Source: Bradyrhizobium aeschynomenes
Lineage (GTDB): Bacteria > Pseudomonadota > Alphaproteobacteria > Rhizobiales > Xanthobacteraceae
Length of the DNA stretch: 64,000 nt
Assembly: GCF_013178945.1 (NCBI RefSeq)
Contig: NZ_JABFDM010000003.1
Span: 784,406-848,405, forward strand
Reading direction: 5' to 3'
Each line of letters starts with the position of its first letter. Position 1 is the first letter of the stretch. Positions 9,045 through 17,931 of this stretch are shown here, piece after piece. Made by a program: the position numbers and the translations under genes. The notes below the pieces were generated by a model. The model saw only the letters and a list, made by a program, of their open reading frames with translations, was not told the DNA's origin and did no database searches.

Positions 9045-11174
9045 TCATGCCTTTGCGGCAGGCAGCGTAACCAGCCGTTCCAGCGTCGCGCGGTCGTTGA
9101 GCACGGCGAGCGTTTCTCGGCGGGAGAGGAAGCCTGTCGCCTCGTCGAAGCTGGTCGCGTCGGCAATCCGGGCTTTTGCCGTCGCCAGCTCGACATTGAT
9201 GTCGCCCGGCTTGCGCCGCGGCATTGCAGGCAGAGCGTCGACGTGCTGCCGTCGCAGTTCGGCATTCCGCTGCAGCGCGACCAGCGCGGGGGCGCGGCGC
9301 GGCTCCGGCTCATCCGCAAGCTGTCGGGCGCGGACCAGGACCGGGGGAGGAGAGCGGTCCTCGGGCGTGGTGAACAGGCCCGCGCCGGTGCTGCGTCCGC
9401 CGGTGATGAGGCCGATCGGAATCGACAGCACGAGGCCGGCGATCACCGGCGACATCCACGCCAGCAGAGGTAACGACACCGCATAGGCGCTGGCGGCCAT
9501 CGCGAGACCGCACAGCGTCGGCAGCGCGAACTTGCGATAGATCTCCCGCCGGCTGACCCCGCCGTCGCTGCGCCGCTGCACCTGCCAGCCTGCGTCGCGG
9601 CCGAGCAGGATCTCGATCACCGCGATCGACTGGAAGATCATCATCGAAGGTGCGATCAACGCTGCAAGCACCGTTTCGGCGAGCACGGCAGCGCATAGCC
9701 GCAACCCGCCGCCGAAGCCGCGGCGCCTGTGACGGCGGAACAGCGTCGCGACACAGGCGAGCAGCTTCGGAATCATCAGCAGGCCGAGCGTCGCGGCGAA
9801 GACCTGGGCGGCGAGCACGGGATCCTGGGCCGGCCAGGTCGGAAACAGTGCAAAGCCCTTGGGGAAGTATTCGGGGCGGACGAAGTTGGCCTGCAGCGAA
9901 ATGAGGATGCCGAGCACGAGGAAGGCGAACCACAGCGGTGCGGTCACATAGGCGCCGATGCCGATCAACAGATGCAGCCGCGATACCCAATGCAGGCCGA
10001 GTGCCGGCAGCACCGCCAGATGCTGCAGATTGCCCTGGCACCAGCGCCGGTCGCGCGCGGCATGGTCGATCAACGAGGGCGGCACCTCCTCGTAGCTGCC
10101 GTCGAGGTCGACGGTCATGTAGATGCCCCAACCGGCCCGGCGCATCAGCGCGGCCTCGATGAAGTCGTGGCTGAGAATATGGCCGCCGAACGGCTTCCGC
10201 CCGCGCAACTCCGGTAGCGCCGCGTCCTGCGCGAATGCTTCGACGCGGATGATCGCATTGTGGCCCCAGTAGTTGCCCTCGGAGCCGTACCACCAGGCAT
10301 TGCCGGCTGCGATGAGCGGTCCGTAGAGCCGCCCGGCGAATTGCTGCAGCCGCGCGAACAGGCTGGTGCCGTTGACGATCACGGGCAGGGTCTGGATCAG
10401 CGCCGCCTGAGGTGCATGCTCCATGGCATGAGCCAGCCGCACCACGGTCGCGCCGCTCATCAGGCTGTCCGCATCGAGGATGAGCATGTGGTCATAGGCG
10501 GCGCCGAAGCGCTGGACCCATTCGGCAATGTTGCCGGCCTTGCGGGCGGTATTGTCCGCGCGGTGCCGGTAGAACACGCGGGCACCGCTGCAGACTTGGC
10601 GCAAAGCCAGGAACGCTGCCTCCTCGCCGATCCAGATGTCCGGATCCGTGGTGTCGCTGAGCAGGAACCAGTCGAAGCGCTCGGCCTGGCCGGTCTCGGC
10701 GACCGACTCGATCATGGCCCGCAGCCGCACCATCACCGCGTGCGGATCCTCGTTGTAGGTCGGCAGCAGCATCGCCGTACGGCTTGCGAGGGCGGGCAGG
10801 GGACCGTCGACGTCGATCGCGATCGTGTCGCGCCGCCGTGCGAACATCGCGCCGAAGCCGGCCAGCGCCGACACGAAGGCAAATGCGATCCAGGCGAGCA
10901 GGATCGAGAACAGCACGAGCACCAGACTCTCGAGCACCGTTACGCCGCCAACCTCGACGACCTCATACATCTTGGTGCAGCCCGCAAGCGTCAGGGCGGC
11001 GGTACCAAGAAACACGAGACTGCGACGGAAGGCGATGCGCGGTCCGCTCGTGACATCGCGCCTGGGGGGCGCGCGATCGTTGAGCGGCTTCGGCACCATC
11101 GCGAGCGGCGCCTCGGCCGGGAGAAAGCCCGAACCCGCGGCCTGATCGGATCGTCGCAGCTGGGTGGCGGTCAT
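9045..11174 (-). CDS. opgH: Glucans biosynthesis glucosyltransferase OpgH (MdoH)
   Basis: Inner-membrane glycosyltransferase family 2 enzyme that polymerises the beta-1,2 backbone of osmoregulated periplasmic glucans from UDP-glucose. The ATG at 11174 overlaps the opgG stop as ATGA, so it is preferred over upstream in-frame starts. Membrane helices flank a cytoplasmic catalytic domain with LLPTYNEDP, the nucleotide-binding acidic pair in LILDADSLMSG, and the acceptor region DRRWCQGNLQHL (the R/QxxRW-type motif). Several C-terminal helices and a charged tail follow. The 709-residue length is normal for alphaproteobacterial OpgH. It is translationally coupled to opgG. Confidence 0.93.
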   Translation of the reverse strand: MTATQLRRSDQAAGSGFLPAEAPLAMVPKPLNDRAPPRRDVTSGPRIAFRRSLVFLGTAALTLAGCTKMYEVVEVGGVTVLESLVLVLFSILLAWIAFAFVSALAGFGAMFARRRDTIAIDVDGPLPALASRTAMLLPTYNEDPHAVMVRLRAMIESVAETGQAERFDWFLLSDTTDPDIWIGEEAAFLALRQVCSGARVFYRHRADNTARKAGNIAEWVQRFGAAYDHMLILDADSLMSGATVVRLAHAMEHAPQAALIQTLPVIVNGTSLFARLQQFAGRLYGPLIAAGNAWWYGSEGNYWGHNAIIRVEAFAQDAALPELRGRKPFGGHILSHDFIEAALMRRAGWGIYMTVDLDGSYEEVPPSLIDHAARDRRWCQGNLQHLAVLPALGLHWVSRLHLLIGIGAYVTAPLWFAFLVLGILISLQANFVRPEYFPKGFALFPTWPAQDPVLAAQVFAATLGLLMIPKLLACVATLFRRHRRRGFGGGLRLCAAVLAETVLAALIAPSMMIFQSIAVIEILLGRDAGWQVQRRSDGGVSRREIYRKFALPTLCGLAMAASAYAVSLPLLAWMSPVIAGLVLSIPIGLITGGRSTGAGLFTTPEDRSPPPVLVRARQLADEPEPRRAPALVALQRNAELRRQHVDALPAMPRRKPGDINVELATAKARIADATSFDEATGFLSRRETLAVLNDRATLERLVTLPAAKA

Positions 11175-12712
11175 GGCGTCCATCGATAGATCCAGCTCTC
11201 TGAGATGAGCTTGTCGTTGGCGACCAGTTCCGCCCTGAGCTCGACCGGAGCGTCGCTGACCGCGCATTGGAAGCTGAGCCGCCAGCCTCCCGTTTCGGGA
11301 TTGGGCTGCGCTACGATGTTCGTCACCTCGGACTTCGCCGCGCTGACCATGCCCTTGACCGTCGCCGGATCGATGCCCTTCAAGGCGTCGCCCTCCAGCT
11401 CGAGCACGAACAGCCGGCCTTCGCCGCGGGCGCCGACGCCGGTGCGCGTGAAGCGCGCCAGCGCATGTGGCTTCGGTCTATCCGGCCCCCAATGCAGCCG
11501 ATAGGTCATGTTGTGCTCGCCCTTGGCGGCGAGCGGCGTCTTCGGCCGCCAGAATGCGGCGATGTTGTCGTGGATCTCTTGCTTGGTCGGGATCTCGAAC
11601 AGCACCACGCTGCCTTCGCCCCAGTCGCCGATCGGCTCGATCCACAGGCTCGGCCGCTGCTCGAAATGCGACTCGAGATCCTGGTAGGCGGTGTATTTTC
11701 GTTCCCGCTGCATCAGGCCGAAGCCGCGCGGATTGAGATCGTTGAAGACGCTGACCTGGAGGTCGCGCGGATTGCTCAGCGGTCGCCAGAGCTGCTCGCC
11801 CTTGCCGTTGAATATCGCAAGTCCGTCGGAATCGTGCACCGCGGGCCGGAAGTCGTCGGCCTCATTGCGGTCGTTCGGACCGAAGAAGAACATGCTGGTC
11901 ATCGGCGCCAGTCCGGCGTGGCCGATCTCGACGCGGGGATAGAGCGAGGCTTCGACGTCGAACACGGTGGTTTCGCCTGGACGGATGGTGAACCGGTACG
12001 AGCCGGTGGCGCTCTTGCTGTCGAGCAGCGCATGCACGACCATCGCGGTGGCGCCGCCCGTCGGCTTCTCCAGCCAGAACGCCTTGAAGACCGGAAACTC
12101 CTCGCCCTTCGCTTCGCCGGTGTCGATCGACAGCCCGCGCGCGGACAGCCCGTAGAGCTCGCCCTTGGACACGGCGCGGAAATAGCTCGCGCCCAGGAAC
12201 ACGCAGACTTCGTCGTAATAGTCGGGCCGGTTCATCGGTGCGTGAATGCGAAAGCCGGCAAAGCCGAGATCCGCCGCCGGAAACGCGGCCACCCCCGGAC
12301 CGAACGCGAAGTCCTCGGGGCGATAGGGCACGGGCTTGGCCTGTCCGTCCGCGACCTCGTAGATGTCGACGCGGTCCTTGTAGATCGACCCGCGATGGAA
12401 GAACTGCGCCTGAAACGGCAAGTTCTCGCCGCGCCACAGCGCGTGATCCGGCAGGAAGCGGATCGAGCGATAGGCGTCGTAGTCGAGTTTGGCCAGAGCG
12501 TCCGGAAGCTGATTGTCCGGCGCGGCATATGGCTTGGCGGCGAGATTGCGCGCGAGATCGCGCACATAGGCTGCATTGAACGGCTGAGCAGCTGGCGCTG
12601 CGGCTGCCGCGCTCCGCACGAGTGATGCGGCGACCGGTATCGCAGCCGCAGATTGAATGAACTGACGGCGGTTCAACTTGTACTCGCTTTGCTGCATGGA
12701 ACTGCGGAGCAA
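11171..12712 (-). CDS. opgG: Glucan biosynthesis protein G (OpgG/MdoG)
   Basis: Periplasmic protein required to complete and branch osmoregulated periplasmic glucans. The N-terminus has a twin-arginine leader (LNRRQFIQSAAAIPVAA), indicating folded export by Tat. A second in-frame Met five residues in (12697) is an alternative start. The conserved OpgG core is seen in FHRGSIYKDRVDIYEV, FGAS-type segments, and FEQRPSLWIEPIGDWGEGSVVL. The 513-residue length is standard. It is first in a two-gene operon with opgH, which overlaps it by four bases. Confidence 0.93.
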   Translation of the reverse strand: MLRSSMQQSEYKLNRRQFIQSAAAIPVAASLVRSAAAAAPAAQPFNAAYVRDLARNLAAKPYAAPDNQLPDALAKLDYDAYRSIRFLPDHALWRGENLPFQAQFFHRGSIYKDRVDIYEVADGQAKPVPYRPEDFAFGPGVAAFPAADLGFAGFRIHAPMNRPDYYDEVCVFLGASYFRAVSKGELYGLSARGLSIDTGEAKGEEFPVFKAFWLEKPTGGATAMVVHALLDSKSATGSYRFTIRPGETTVFDVEASLYPRVEIGHAGLAPMTSMFFFGPNDRNEADDFRPAVHDSDGLAIFNGKGEQLWRPLSNPRDLQVSVFNDLNPRGFGLMQRERKYTAYQDLESHFEQRPSLWIEPIGDWGEGSVVLFEIPTKQEIHDNIAAFWRPKTPLAAKGEHNMTYRLHWGPDRPKPHALARFTRTGVGARGEGRLFVLELEGDALKGIDPATVKGMVSAAKSEVTNIVAQPNPETGGWRLSFQCAVSDAPVELRAELVANDKLISESWIYRWTP

Positions 12713-12871
12713 CCTCTCAGGAGGCGTCGGGTTCCATCCGACTCGGCCGCATGTCTGACGAACAATGGATCATCGTGGCCGAACGGCAAATGAACGACGA
12801 TCAGGACGCCGCTAACGGTGCATCATTGGCGGCAGCTCTGCGATATGGAATGCGACGGCGCGAGCGATGCT

Positions 12872-13501
12872 TCAACGCCGAGAGAGACCGATCTCCCCTG
12901 ATCGGCGCCGTTCCGTGCGCAGGGCCCCAGCCGATCGGGAGCGCAACCAGTCGCGCAGGCTCATGACTTCCGGGCACTCCGCCGTGCCCTCAGGTGCCAT
13001 GAGCCAGTCTCCCACCCCCGTGCCTTTGTCGATCCTGTCGCAGTGATAGCCTGGATGGCTGCCCAACCCGCGGCCGATCAGCGCATCGACCTTCCCTTCG
13101 ACCAACTCACGCAAGCCGGCAGGCTGCAAGATGCGTAGACCAATGTCCGGATGGGTGCTGCGGAAATTCTCCAGGTCGAGGCGTCGCAACTCGAAGTTCT
13201 CAGGCACGCCCACCTGCAGCAGTACGGCGCATCGAGGCTTGAGTTGCAAGGTCGCATCTGCAATGCGGCGAAAGCCATCGGAGATTCCGACCAGATAGGC
13301 CTGCCCATCTGCGGTCAGCACGAGTTGCTTGTGCAGCCGCGCGAACAGGCGCACGCCGAGGCGTAGCTCCAGGGCCTTCACATGCTGCCCGACAGCGGCG
13401 GGTGTCACGTGCAGCTCATGTGCCGCCAGCTTGAAGCTGAGATGTCTCGCCGCGGCCTCGAAGGCACGGAGCGCGTTCAAGGGAGGAAGGCTGTAGGTCA
13501 T
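12872..13501 (-). CDS. LysR-family regulator of the GcvA type with an internally deleted effector domain
   Basis: The start MTYSLPPLNALRAFEAA at 13501 opens a normal LysR winged helix-turn-helix (residues about 6-65, including LHVTPAAVGQHVKALE). The protein is only 209 residues, against about 300 for the family. The first half of the effector domain (FRSTHPDIGLRIL, then LVEGKVDALIGRGLG) runs straight into the family's extreme C-terminal segment (VGDWLMAPEGTAECPEVMSLRDWL), so roughly 80-90 residues of the middle are absent without a frameshift. It is divergent from the ATC-hydrolase-like gene at 13670, its likely former target. DNA binding may persist; normal ligand control probably does not. 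Confidence 0.75.
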   Translation of the reverse strand: MTYSLPPLNALRAFEAAARHLSFKLAAHELHVTPAAVGQHVKALELRLGVRLFARLHKQLVLTADGQAYLVGISDGFRRIADATLQLKPRCAVLLQVGVPENFELRRLDLENFRSTHPDIGLRILQPAGLRELVEGKVDALIGRGLGSHPGYHCDRIDKGTGVGDWLMAPEGTAECPEVMSLRDWLRSRSAGALRTERRRSGEIGLSRR

Positions 13502-13669
13502 TGTTTCATACTCTGGCACGGCTGCCACATGCGCTTGCAATAGATTTTCTATCGCTGAGGGGCAGAAACTCTGGTTTGAAACGCGCGCATGCTCCCGTCT
13601 ACGATTTGCGTGCAAGTCCGCGGCCCTGGAACGGCAGGCGTCGCAGCACAGTCTTCGAAGAGGTGTTCG

Positions 13670-14377
13670 ATGCCCGATATCCATCCATTCTACCAGACAC
13701 AGCGCAGCGCCATGCAATCGGCTATGCGCCAACGTGTCACGCTTTCCCGCCCCCTGTTGCGCGCGCGGGCCGGATTGTTGGACCTCGACACAATCAGCGA
13801 CGAGATCATGCAGGAATTCGACATCGTGCTCGCTCAGATGCCGTATGTCGGCGGCGTTGCGAGCCGCATGAGCGACTTCTTCATGCGGCTGATCGGATTC
13901 GTGGCGATGAGCCGGGTGCTTCGGCGACACGGGCTGAAACCCGCAGTGATCGGCGACATCGAACAGGAGGTCTACAATGCGCAACTCCTCGCCGAGCCTG
14001 AAGCAGACCGTCTCGCCGCGGGACGGTCTTTCATGTCGCCGGAGAACCAGCGATTGCTCCGCGACCAGGCGGCGTTGAGCGCCTCGGAAAGCCACCGAAG
14101 TGAATTCCCCGGTGACTTCGTCTACGATTTCGTCGAGCCCGCCCCTGGGGACGGGTTCGAATTCGGGATCGACTACAAGGCCTGCGGCTTCTGCAAGTTC
14201 GCAGCCAGTCATGGCGATCTGGACATTCTGCCGAACATCTGCGGGCTGGACTTCGTTGCCTATGCGGCGCGCGGCATCCGTCTTGAACGGACCCAGACTC
14301 TCGCCGGTGGGGCGAGCCACTGCAACTTCCGCTTCTCCCGGCTAAAGTCGGATCAGGTCGCCACGTTCGAGAGGTAG
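13670..14377 (+). CDS. L-2-amino-thiazoline-4-carboxylic acid hydrolase-like protein
   Basis: A 235-residue product starting MPDIHPFYQTQRS at 13670, with GAGG upstream; the longer in-frame start at 13589 gives an implausible leader. The C-terminal half has the ATC hydrolase family signature: YKACGFCKFA, then ICGLDFVAYAARGIRLERT and GGASHCNFRF. The family hydrolyses cyclic amino-thiazoline or related amidines, with the C-terminal cysteines and histidine important. Substrate here is unknown. It is divergent from the truncated LysR gene with 168 bases between the starts, the usual arrangement for a LysR regulator and its target. Confidence 0.7.
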   Translation: MPDIHPFYQTQRSAMQSAMRQRVTLSRPLLRARAGLLDLDTISDEIMQEFDIVLAQMPYVGGVASRMSDFFMRLIGFVAMSRVLRRHGLKPAVIGDIEQEVYNAQLLAEPEADRLAAGRSFMSPENQRLLRDQAALSASESHRSEFPGDFVYDFVEPAPGDGFEFGIDYKACGFCKFAASHGDLDILPNICGLDFVAYAARGIRLERTQTLAGGASHCNFRFSRLKSDQVATFER

Positions 14378-14469
14378 AGCAGGCAAAGGCGTGCTTGCAA
14401 GTCTGTCCGCGTCTATCACCGGCTGCTTCGCGCGCGTGACCACGATGCGGCCGGGTTTCGCCTGATGGA

Positions 14470-14995
14470 CGGAGGGTACGCAGCCGCCCTTTGTGCGCCC
14501 GTTCGCCCAACCTGCGGGCATCACGGCCACCTCCGTCAACCGCGCTCGTCAGCGGCCAATCTGCCGATTTACCGAAAAAAATCCCGGTAACCCGGAAAAT
14601 AGATCTTTCTTTTTTACAGAAATCATGGTTGTATGCACCGATCCCGTCTCGATCAAGGGGCGTATCGCGGTCGTCACGAGCGTTGATGCGGGATGCGATG
14701 GGCGTGTCGGGCCGCAGCGTGAGCAATCGCGCCGACGAACGGTTCGATGCGCACGGTCAAGCCGTGTGGTCCTGGTCTCCCGGTGCTGAGATCAAGTTCG
14801 CGCCGACGATGGTGCGGATGACAGGGGCAAGACAGCCGGTCCCTGGGGAGAGCGCGGAGTAAGCCGTAAAGCCATCGCGCAGGGAGGGCCGGGTCTGTCC
14901 GGCTGGACCTGTGGTACCTGCCGCCTGCATTTTTTTCGCAGGCGGGCCACGGGCCTCAGTCGAGGTCCGGCCTTCCCTGCGCCCTCGCGTTGTAA
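14470..14995 (+). repeat. Dispersed Bradyrhizobium-type repeat, copy A
   Basis: Non-coding stretch whose 3' part (CGCAGGGAGGGCCGGG about 14880, ending CCTTCCCTGCGCCCTCGCG about 14990) folds on itself around TGCCGCCTGCATTTTTTTCG. The inner part GGGCGTATCGCGGTCGTCACGA (about 14658) occurs again as its reverse complement near 45720. The 5' part (CCAATCTGCCGATTTACCG about 14557) is of a type I recall as scattered in Bradyrhizobium genomes. Boundaries are approximate. Short open frames inside (for example 14342-14539 reverse) are treated as non-genes. It fills most of the 790-base gap between its neighbours. Confidence 0.7.
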
Positions 14996-15169
14996 GTGAG
15001 GGTCCCGATCATCCCTTCGGGCGCGTGTTGCGCCGCGAGAGCAATGACGCCTGCGCGCCCCGGTGGCGCTGGCATACTGGATATGCTTAGTCGTTCGCGG
15101 GCGCCAAAGCGGGCGCTTCATCATGATCATTTCGGCCGGTCTCAACGGCTGAATCCAGGAGGAACCCAG

Positions 15170-15967
15170 ATGGCACCCACCTCACGCCGCAATCTTCTCG
15201 CTGGCGCCGGCAGCATGGCTGCGGCGGCCGCGATCATGGCGGAGACACGCCCGGCTGCCGCACAGGCGGGACCGAAGCCGATCTTCGCCGTGCCGGCGAC
15301 CACGATTCCGATCGTCGGCGAGCAAGGCGTGTTCCCGGTGCGGCGCATCTATTGCATCGGCCGCAACTACGCGGCGCATGCGATCGAGCGCGGCTCCGAT
15401 CCGAATCGCGAACCGCCGTTTTTCTTCCAGAAGCCGACCGACGCGATTCAGAACGTTGCGGTCGGCGAGGTGGCCGATCATCCTTATCCCTCGCTGACCA
15501 AGAACTATCACCACGAGGTCGAGCTGGTCGCGGCGCTCAAATCCGGCGGCACCAACATCCCCGCCGAGCAGGCGCTCGATCACGTCTATGGCTATGCGCT
15601 CGGCCTCGACATGACGCGGCGCGACCTGCAGAACGGGATGGCCGCCGAGAAGAAGCCGTGGGAGATCGGCAAGAGTTTCGATCATGCCGCCGTACTCGGA
15701 CCGATCCATCCGGTGGCGAAGGTCGGCCATTTCACCAAGGGCGCGATCTCGCTCGCGGTCAACGGCACGGTCCGGCAGAACTCCGATCTCACCAAGATGA
15801 TCTGGAGCGTCGCCGAGCAGATTGCGAAACTGTCGGAAGCGTTCGAATTGAAGGCGGGCGATATCATCTATTCCGGCACGCCGGAAAATGTCGGCCCGGT
15901 GGTCAAGGGTGACGTGCTGCTGTGCAAGCTCGAGGGCCTGCCGGACATGTCGATCAAGATCGTTTGA
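15170..15967 (+). CDS. Fumarylacetoacetate hydrolase-family protein with Tat signal
   Basis: The ATG at 15170 has a strong AGGAGGA upstream; longer in-frame starts run into the repeat. The product (265 residues) begins with a twin-arginine leader (TSRRNLLAGAGSMAAAAA) ending near PAAAQA, then the FAH fold: YCIGRNYAAHAIERG, FFFQKPTDAI, HHEVELVAAL (metal-binding His/Glu), GYALGLDMTRRDLQ, KSFDHAAVLGP and IIYSGTPENVGPV. Family members are usually cytoplasmic metal-dependent C-C hydrolases, decarboxylases or isomerases acting on dicarbonyl acids. The Tat signal implies a periplasmic enzyme, which is unusual. Substrate unknown. Confidence 0.85.
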   Translation: MAPTSRRNLLAGAGSMAAAAAIMAETRPAAAQAGPKPIFAVPATTIPIVGEQGVFPVRRIYCIGRNYAAHAIERGSDPNREPPFFFQKPTDAIQNVAVGEVADHPYPSLTKNYHHEVELVAALKSGGTNIPAEQALDHVYGYALGLDMTRRDLQNGMAAEKKPWEIGKSFDHAAVLGPIHPVAKVGHFTKGAISLAVNGTVRQNSDLTKMIWSVAEQIAKLSEAFELKAGDIIYSGTPENVGPVVKGDVLLCKLEGLPDMSIKIV

Positions 15968-16046
15968 GGGGAGGAGGATACGAGGTCAACCTGCTGCGCA
16001 TCTACTCCTGTCAAATCAGATGAAGCTGGTCGCCGCGACGGATGGT

Positions 16047-16186
16047 GCGCTCCCTCTCCCCGTCCTTCATGGGGAGAGGGTTGGGGTGAGGGGTAGCCAC
16101 GCGCACCGGCCCTGCGGAGAGCCCCCTCACCCGGATTGCATCTCTCGATGCAATCCGGCCTCTCCCCGCACGCGGGGAGAGGCGTG
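16047..16186. repeat. Palindromic REP-like element pair
   Basis: CCCTCTCCCC followed by GGGGAGAGGG and GGGGTGAGGGG near 16051-16095, then CCCCTCACCC near 16123, a GATTGCATC/GATGCAATC palindrome, and CTCTCCCC/GGGGAGAG at about 16160-16180. It lies in the gap before ccoG. Related copies are at 49757, 49969 and 61595. Confidence 0.75.
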
Positions 16187-16429
16187 CAGCGAGCGTCGCC
16201 GTGCGTGCTGTTATCCCAAAGGGCGGCAGCCGCCATCATCCCTCCGGATGCCGCGCCTGCCGCCGTGGCGCTCGCGGCGCCGGGGTCCTCATCGCCTGCC
16301 GGCCACCGGTCATCGTTGTTCCCGCGCAAACAGCCGCTGCCAGCCGTTCGCAAGTTTGTGGGCCGACAAAGAGCCGCCGGGGATTGCCCTTTATCGTCGC
16401 CCGCAACAGGCAAGCGAACGAGGGCAGAC

Positions 16430-17923
16430 GTGGCCATCACCATCGAGATCGATCACGCCAGGACGCGCCGCATGGCGCTGGAGCAGGGCCAAAGCCAGTC
16501 TCCGGCTCAACGCCTGACGCCGGTGCGCAAGCCGGCACGGTCGCCACGCCAGGTCGGCGGTCCCGTGGTCCCGCAAGGCGTCAAGGGACCGATCCGTCGG
16601 CTCAAATGGCTGATCCTGGTGCTGACGCTCGGCGTCTATTACATCACGCCGTTCCTGCGCTGGGACCGCGGCCCGAACGCGCCGGAGCAGGCGGTGCTGC
16701 TCGATTTCGCCCATGGACGGCTCTATCTGGGCCCCGCCGAGATCTGGCCGCAGGACCTCTATCTCATCACCGCGGCGATGCTGCTCGCGACCTTCGTCCT
16801 CGTCCTGGTCAACGCGCTGGCCGGCCGCCTGTGGTGCGGTTTCGCCTGCCCACAGACGGTGTGGACCGACCTGTTCCTGCTGGTCGAACGCCTCGTCGAG
16901 GGCGACCGGCGGCAGCGGCTGAAGAACATCGGCGCGCCGCTGACGGCGAAGCGGATCGCGCAGATCGTGACCAAGCACGCGTTATGGATCATGATCGCGC
17001 TCGGCACCGGCGGCACGTTGATCTTCTACTTCACCGATGCGCCGGAACTGGTGCGCGATGTCCTGCATGGCGAGATGTCGGCGACGGCGCTGACCTGGAC
17101 GCTGGTGTTCGCGGGCACGACCTACGGTCTCGCCGGCTTTGCGCGCGAGCAGGTCTGCACCTTCATGTGCCCGTGGCCGCGGCTCCAAGGCGCGATCTGG
17201 GATCCCGAGGCCTTCACCGTGAACTACCGCGACTATCGCGGCGAGGTCAGGATGTCGGCGAAGAAGGCGGCCGAGGCGCGCGCGCTGGGCGAGCCGGCCG
17301 GCGACTGCGTCGATTGCGGCGCCTGCGTCGCGGTCTGCCCGATCGGCATCGACATCCGCCAGGGGCCGAACTTCGCCTGCATCAATTGCGGCCTGTGCGT
17401 CGACGCCTGCGACAGCGTGATGGCCAAGCTCGATCGGCCGCGCGGCCTGATCGACTACGAGAGCTGGCGCAACATCGAACGTGGCCGCGCTGCCGAGCCC
17501 CGCGTCTCGCGGCTGGTCCGGCCGAAGACCATCGGGCTTGCGCTCGCCTGTGTCACGCTGGCGGCGGTGATCGCGGTGTCGTTCGTGACCAAGACCACCG
17601 CGGTGCTGTCGGTCCAGCACGATCGCGATCCCTTGTCGGTGCGGCTGTCGGACGGCTCGGTGCGCAACGCCTACACCGTCAAGCTGCTCAACAAGTCTTC
17701 AGCGGTGCAGAGCTTCAAGCTCGGCATCAGCGGCGTCGAAGCGGCGCTCGCCATCATCGGCCATGTGGCGGCGGATGCCATCGAGGTCGAGCCGGACGGC
17801 TCGGAGACGCTTCGCGTGACGCTGACGATGTTCGCGCCCGTGGATGCGGACGTCACTTTCAAGGCCGTCGATGCCACCGGGCAGGTCGTGCTGAGCGCGC
17901 ACGACCGCTTCGTCAAGCGGTAG
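16430..17923 (+). CDS. ccoG: Cytochrome c oxidase accessory protein CcoG (FixG/RdxA)
   Basis: Membrane iron-sulfur protein implicated in copper handling for assembly of cbb3-type oxidase. A GTG at 16430 with GAGGG upstream is chosen; a Met (MALEQG) 14 codons later is the alternative. Several transmembrane helices are visible (LILVLTLGVYYITPFL, LITAAMLLATFVLVLV and others). The CGFACPQTVWTDLF motif and FMCPWPRLQGA follow. Two 4Fe-4S cysteine clusters are CVDCGACVAVCP and CINCGLCVDACD. A C-terminal immunoglobulin-like domain ends SAHDRFVKR. No ccoNOQP or fixHIS genes are adjacent, so this is a stand-alone copy. Confidence 0.92.
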   Translation: MAITIEIDHARTRRMALEQGQSQSPAQRLTPVRKPARSPRQVGGPVVPQGVKGPIRRLKWLILVLTLGVYYITPFLRWDRGPNAPEQAVLLDFAHGRLYLGPAEIWPQDLYLITAAMLLATFVLVLVNALAGRLWCGFACPQTVWTDLFLLVERLVEGDRRQRLKNIGAPLTAKRIAQIVTKHALWIMIALGTGGTLIFYFTDAPELVRDVLHGEMSATALTWTLVFAGTTYGLAGFAREQVCTFMCPWPRLQGAIWDPEAFTVNYRDYRGEVRMSAKKAAEARALGEPAGDCVDCGACVAVCPIGIDIRQGPNFACINCGLCVDACDSVMAKLDRPRGLIDYESWRNIERGRAAEPRVSRLVRPKTIGLALACVTLAAVIAVSFVTKTTAVLSVQHDRDPLSVRLSDGSVRNAYTVKLLNKSSAVQSFKLGISGVEAALAIIGHVAADAIEVEPDGSETLRVTLTMFAPVDADVTFKAVDATGQVVLSAHDRFVKR

Positions 17924-17931
17924 AGGAGGGT

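Noticed and set aside
12751..12966. A 71-codon forward open frame beginning MSDEQWIIVAERQMND
   Set aside because: It overlaps the 3' end of the LysR gene, shows no known family and has no clear ribosome binding site. It could be real but evidence is too thin.
14342..14539. A 65-codon reverse open frame (MTEVAVMPAGWANGRT and on)
   Set aside because: It falls in the dispersed repeat and its upstream flank. Frames like this recur as annotation artefacts wherever the repeat occurs.
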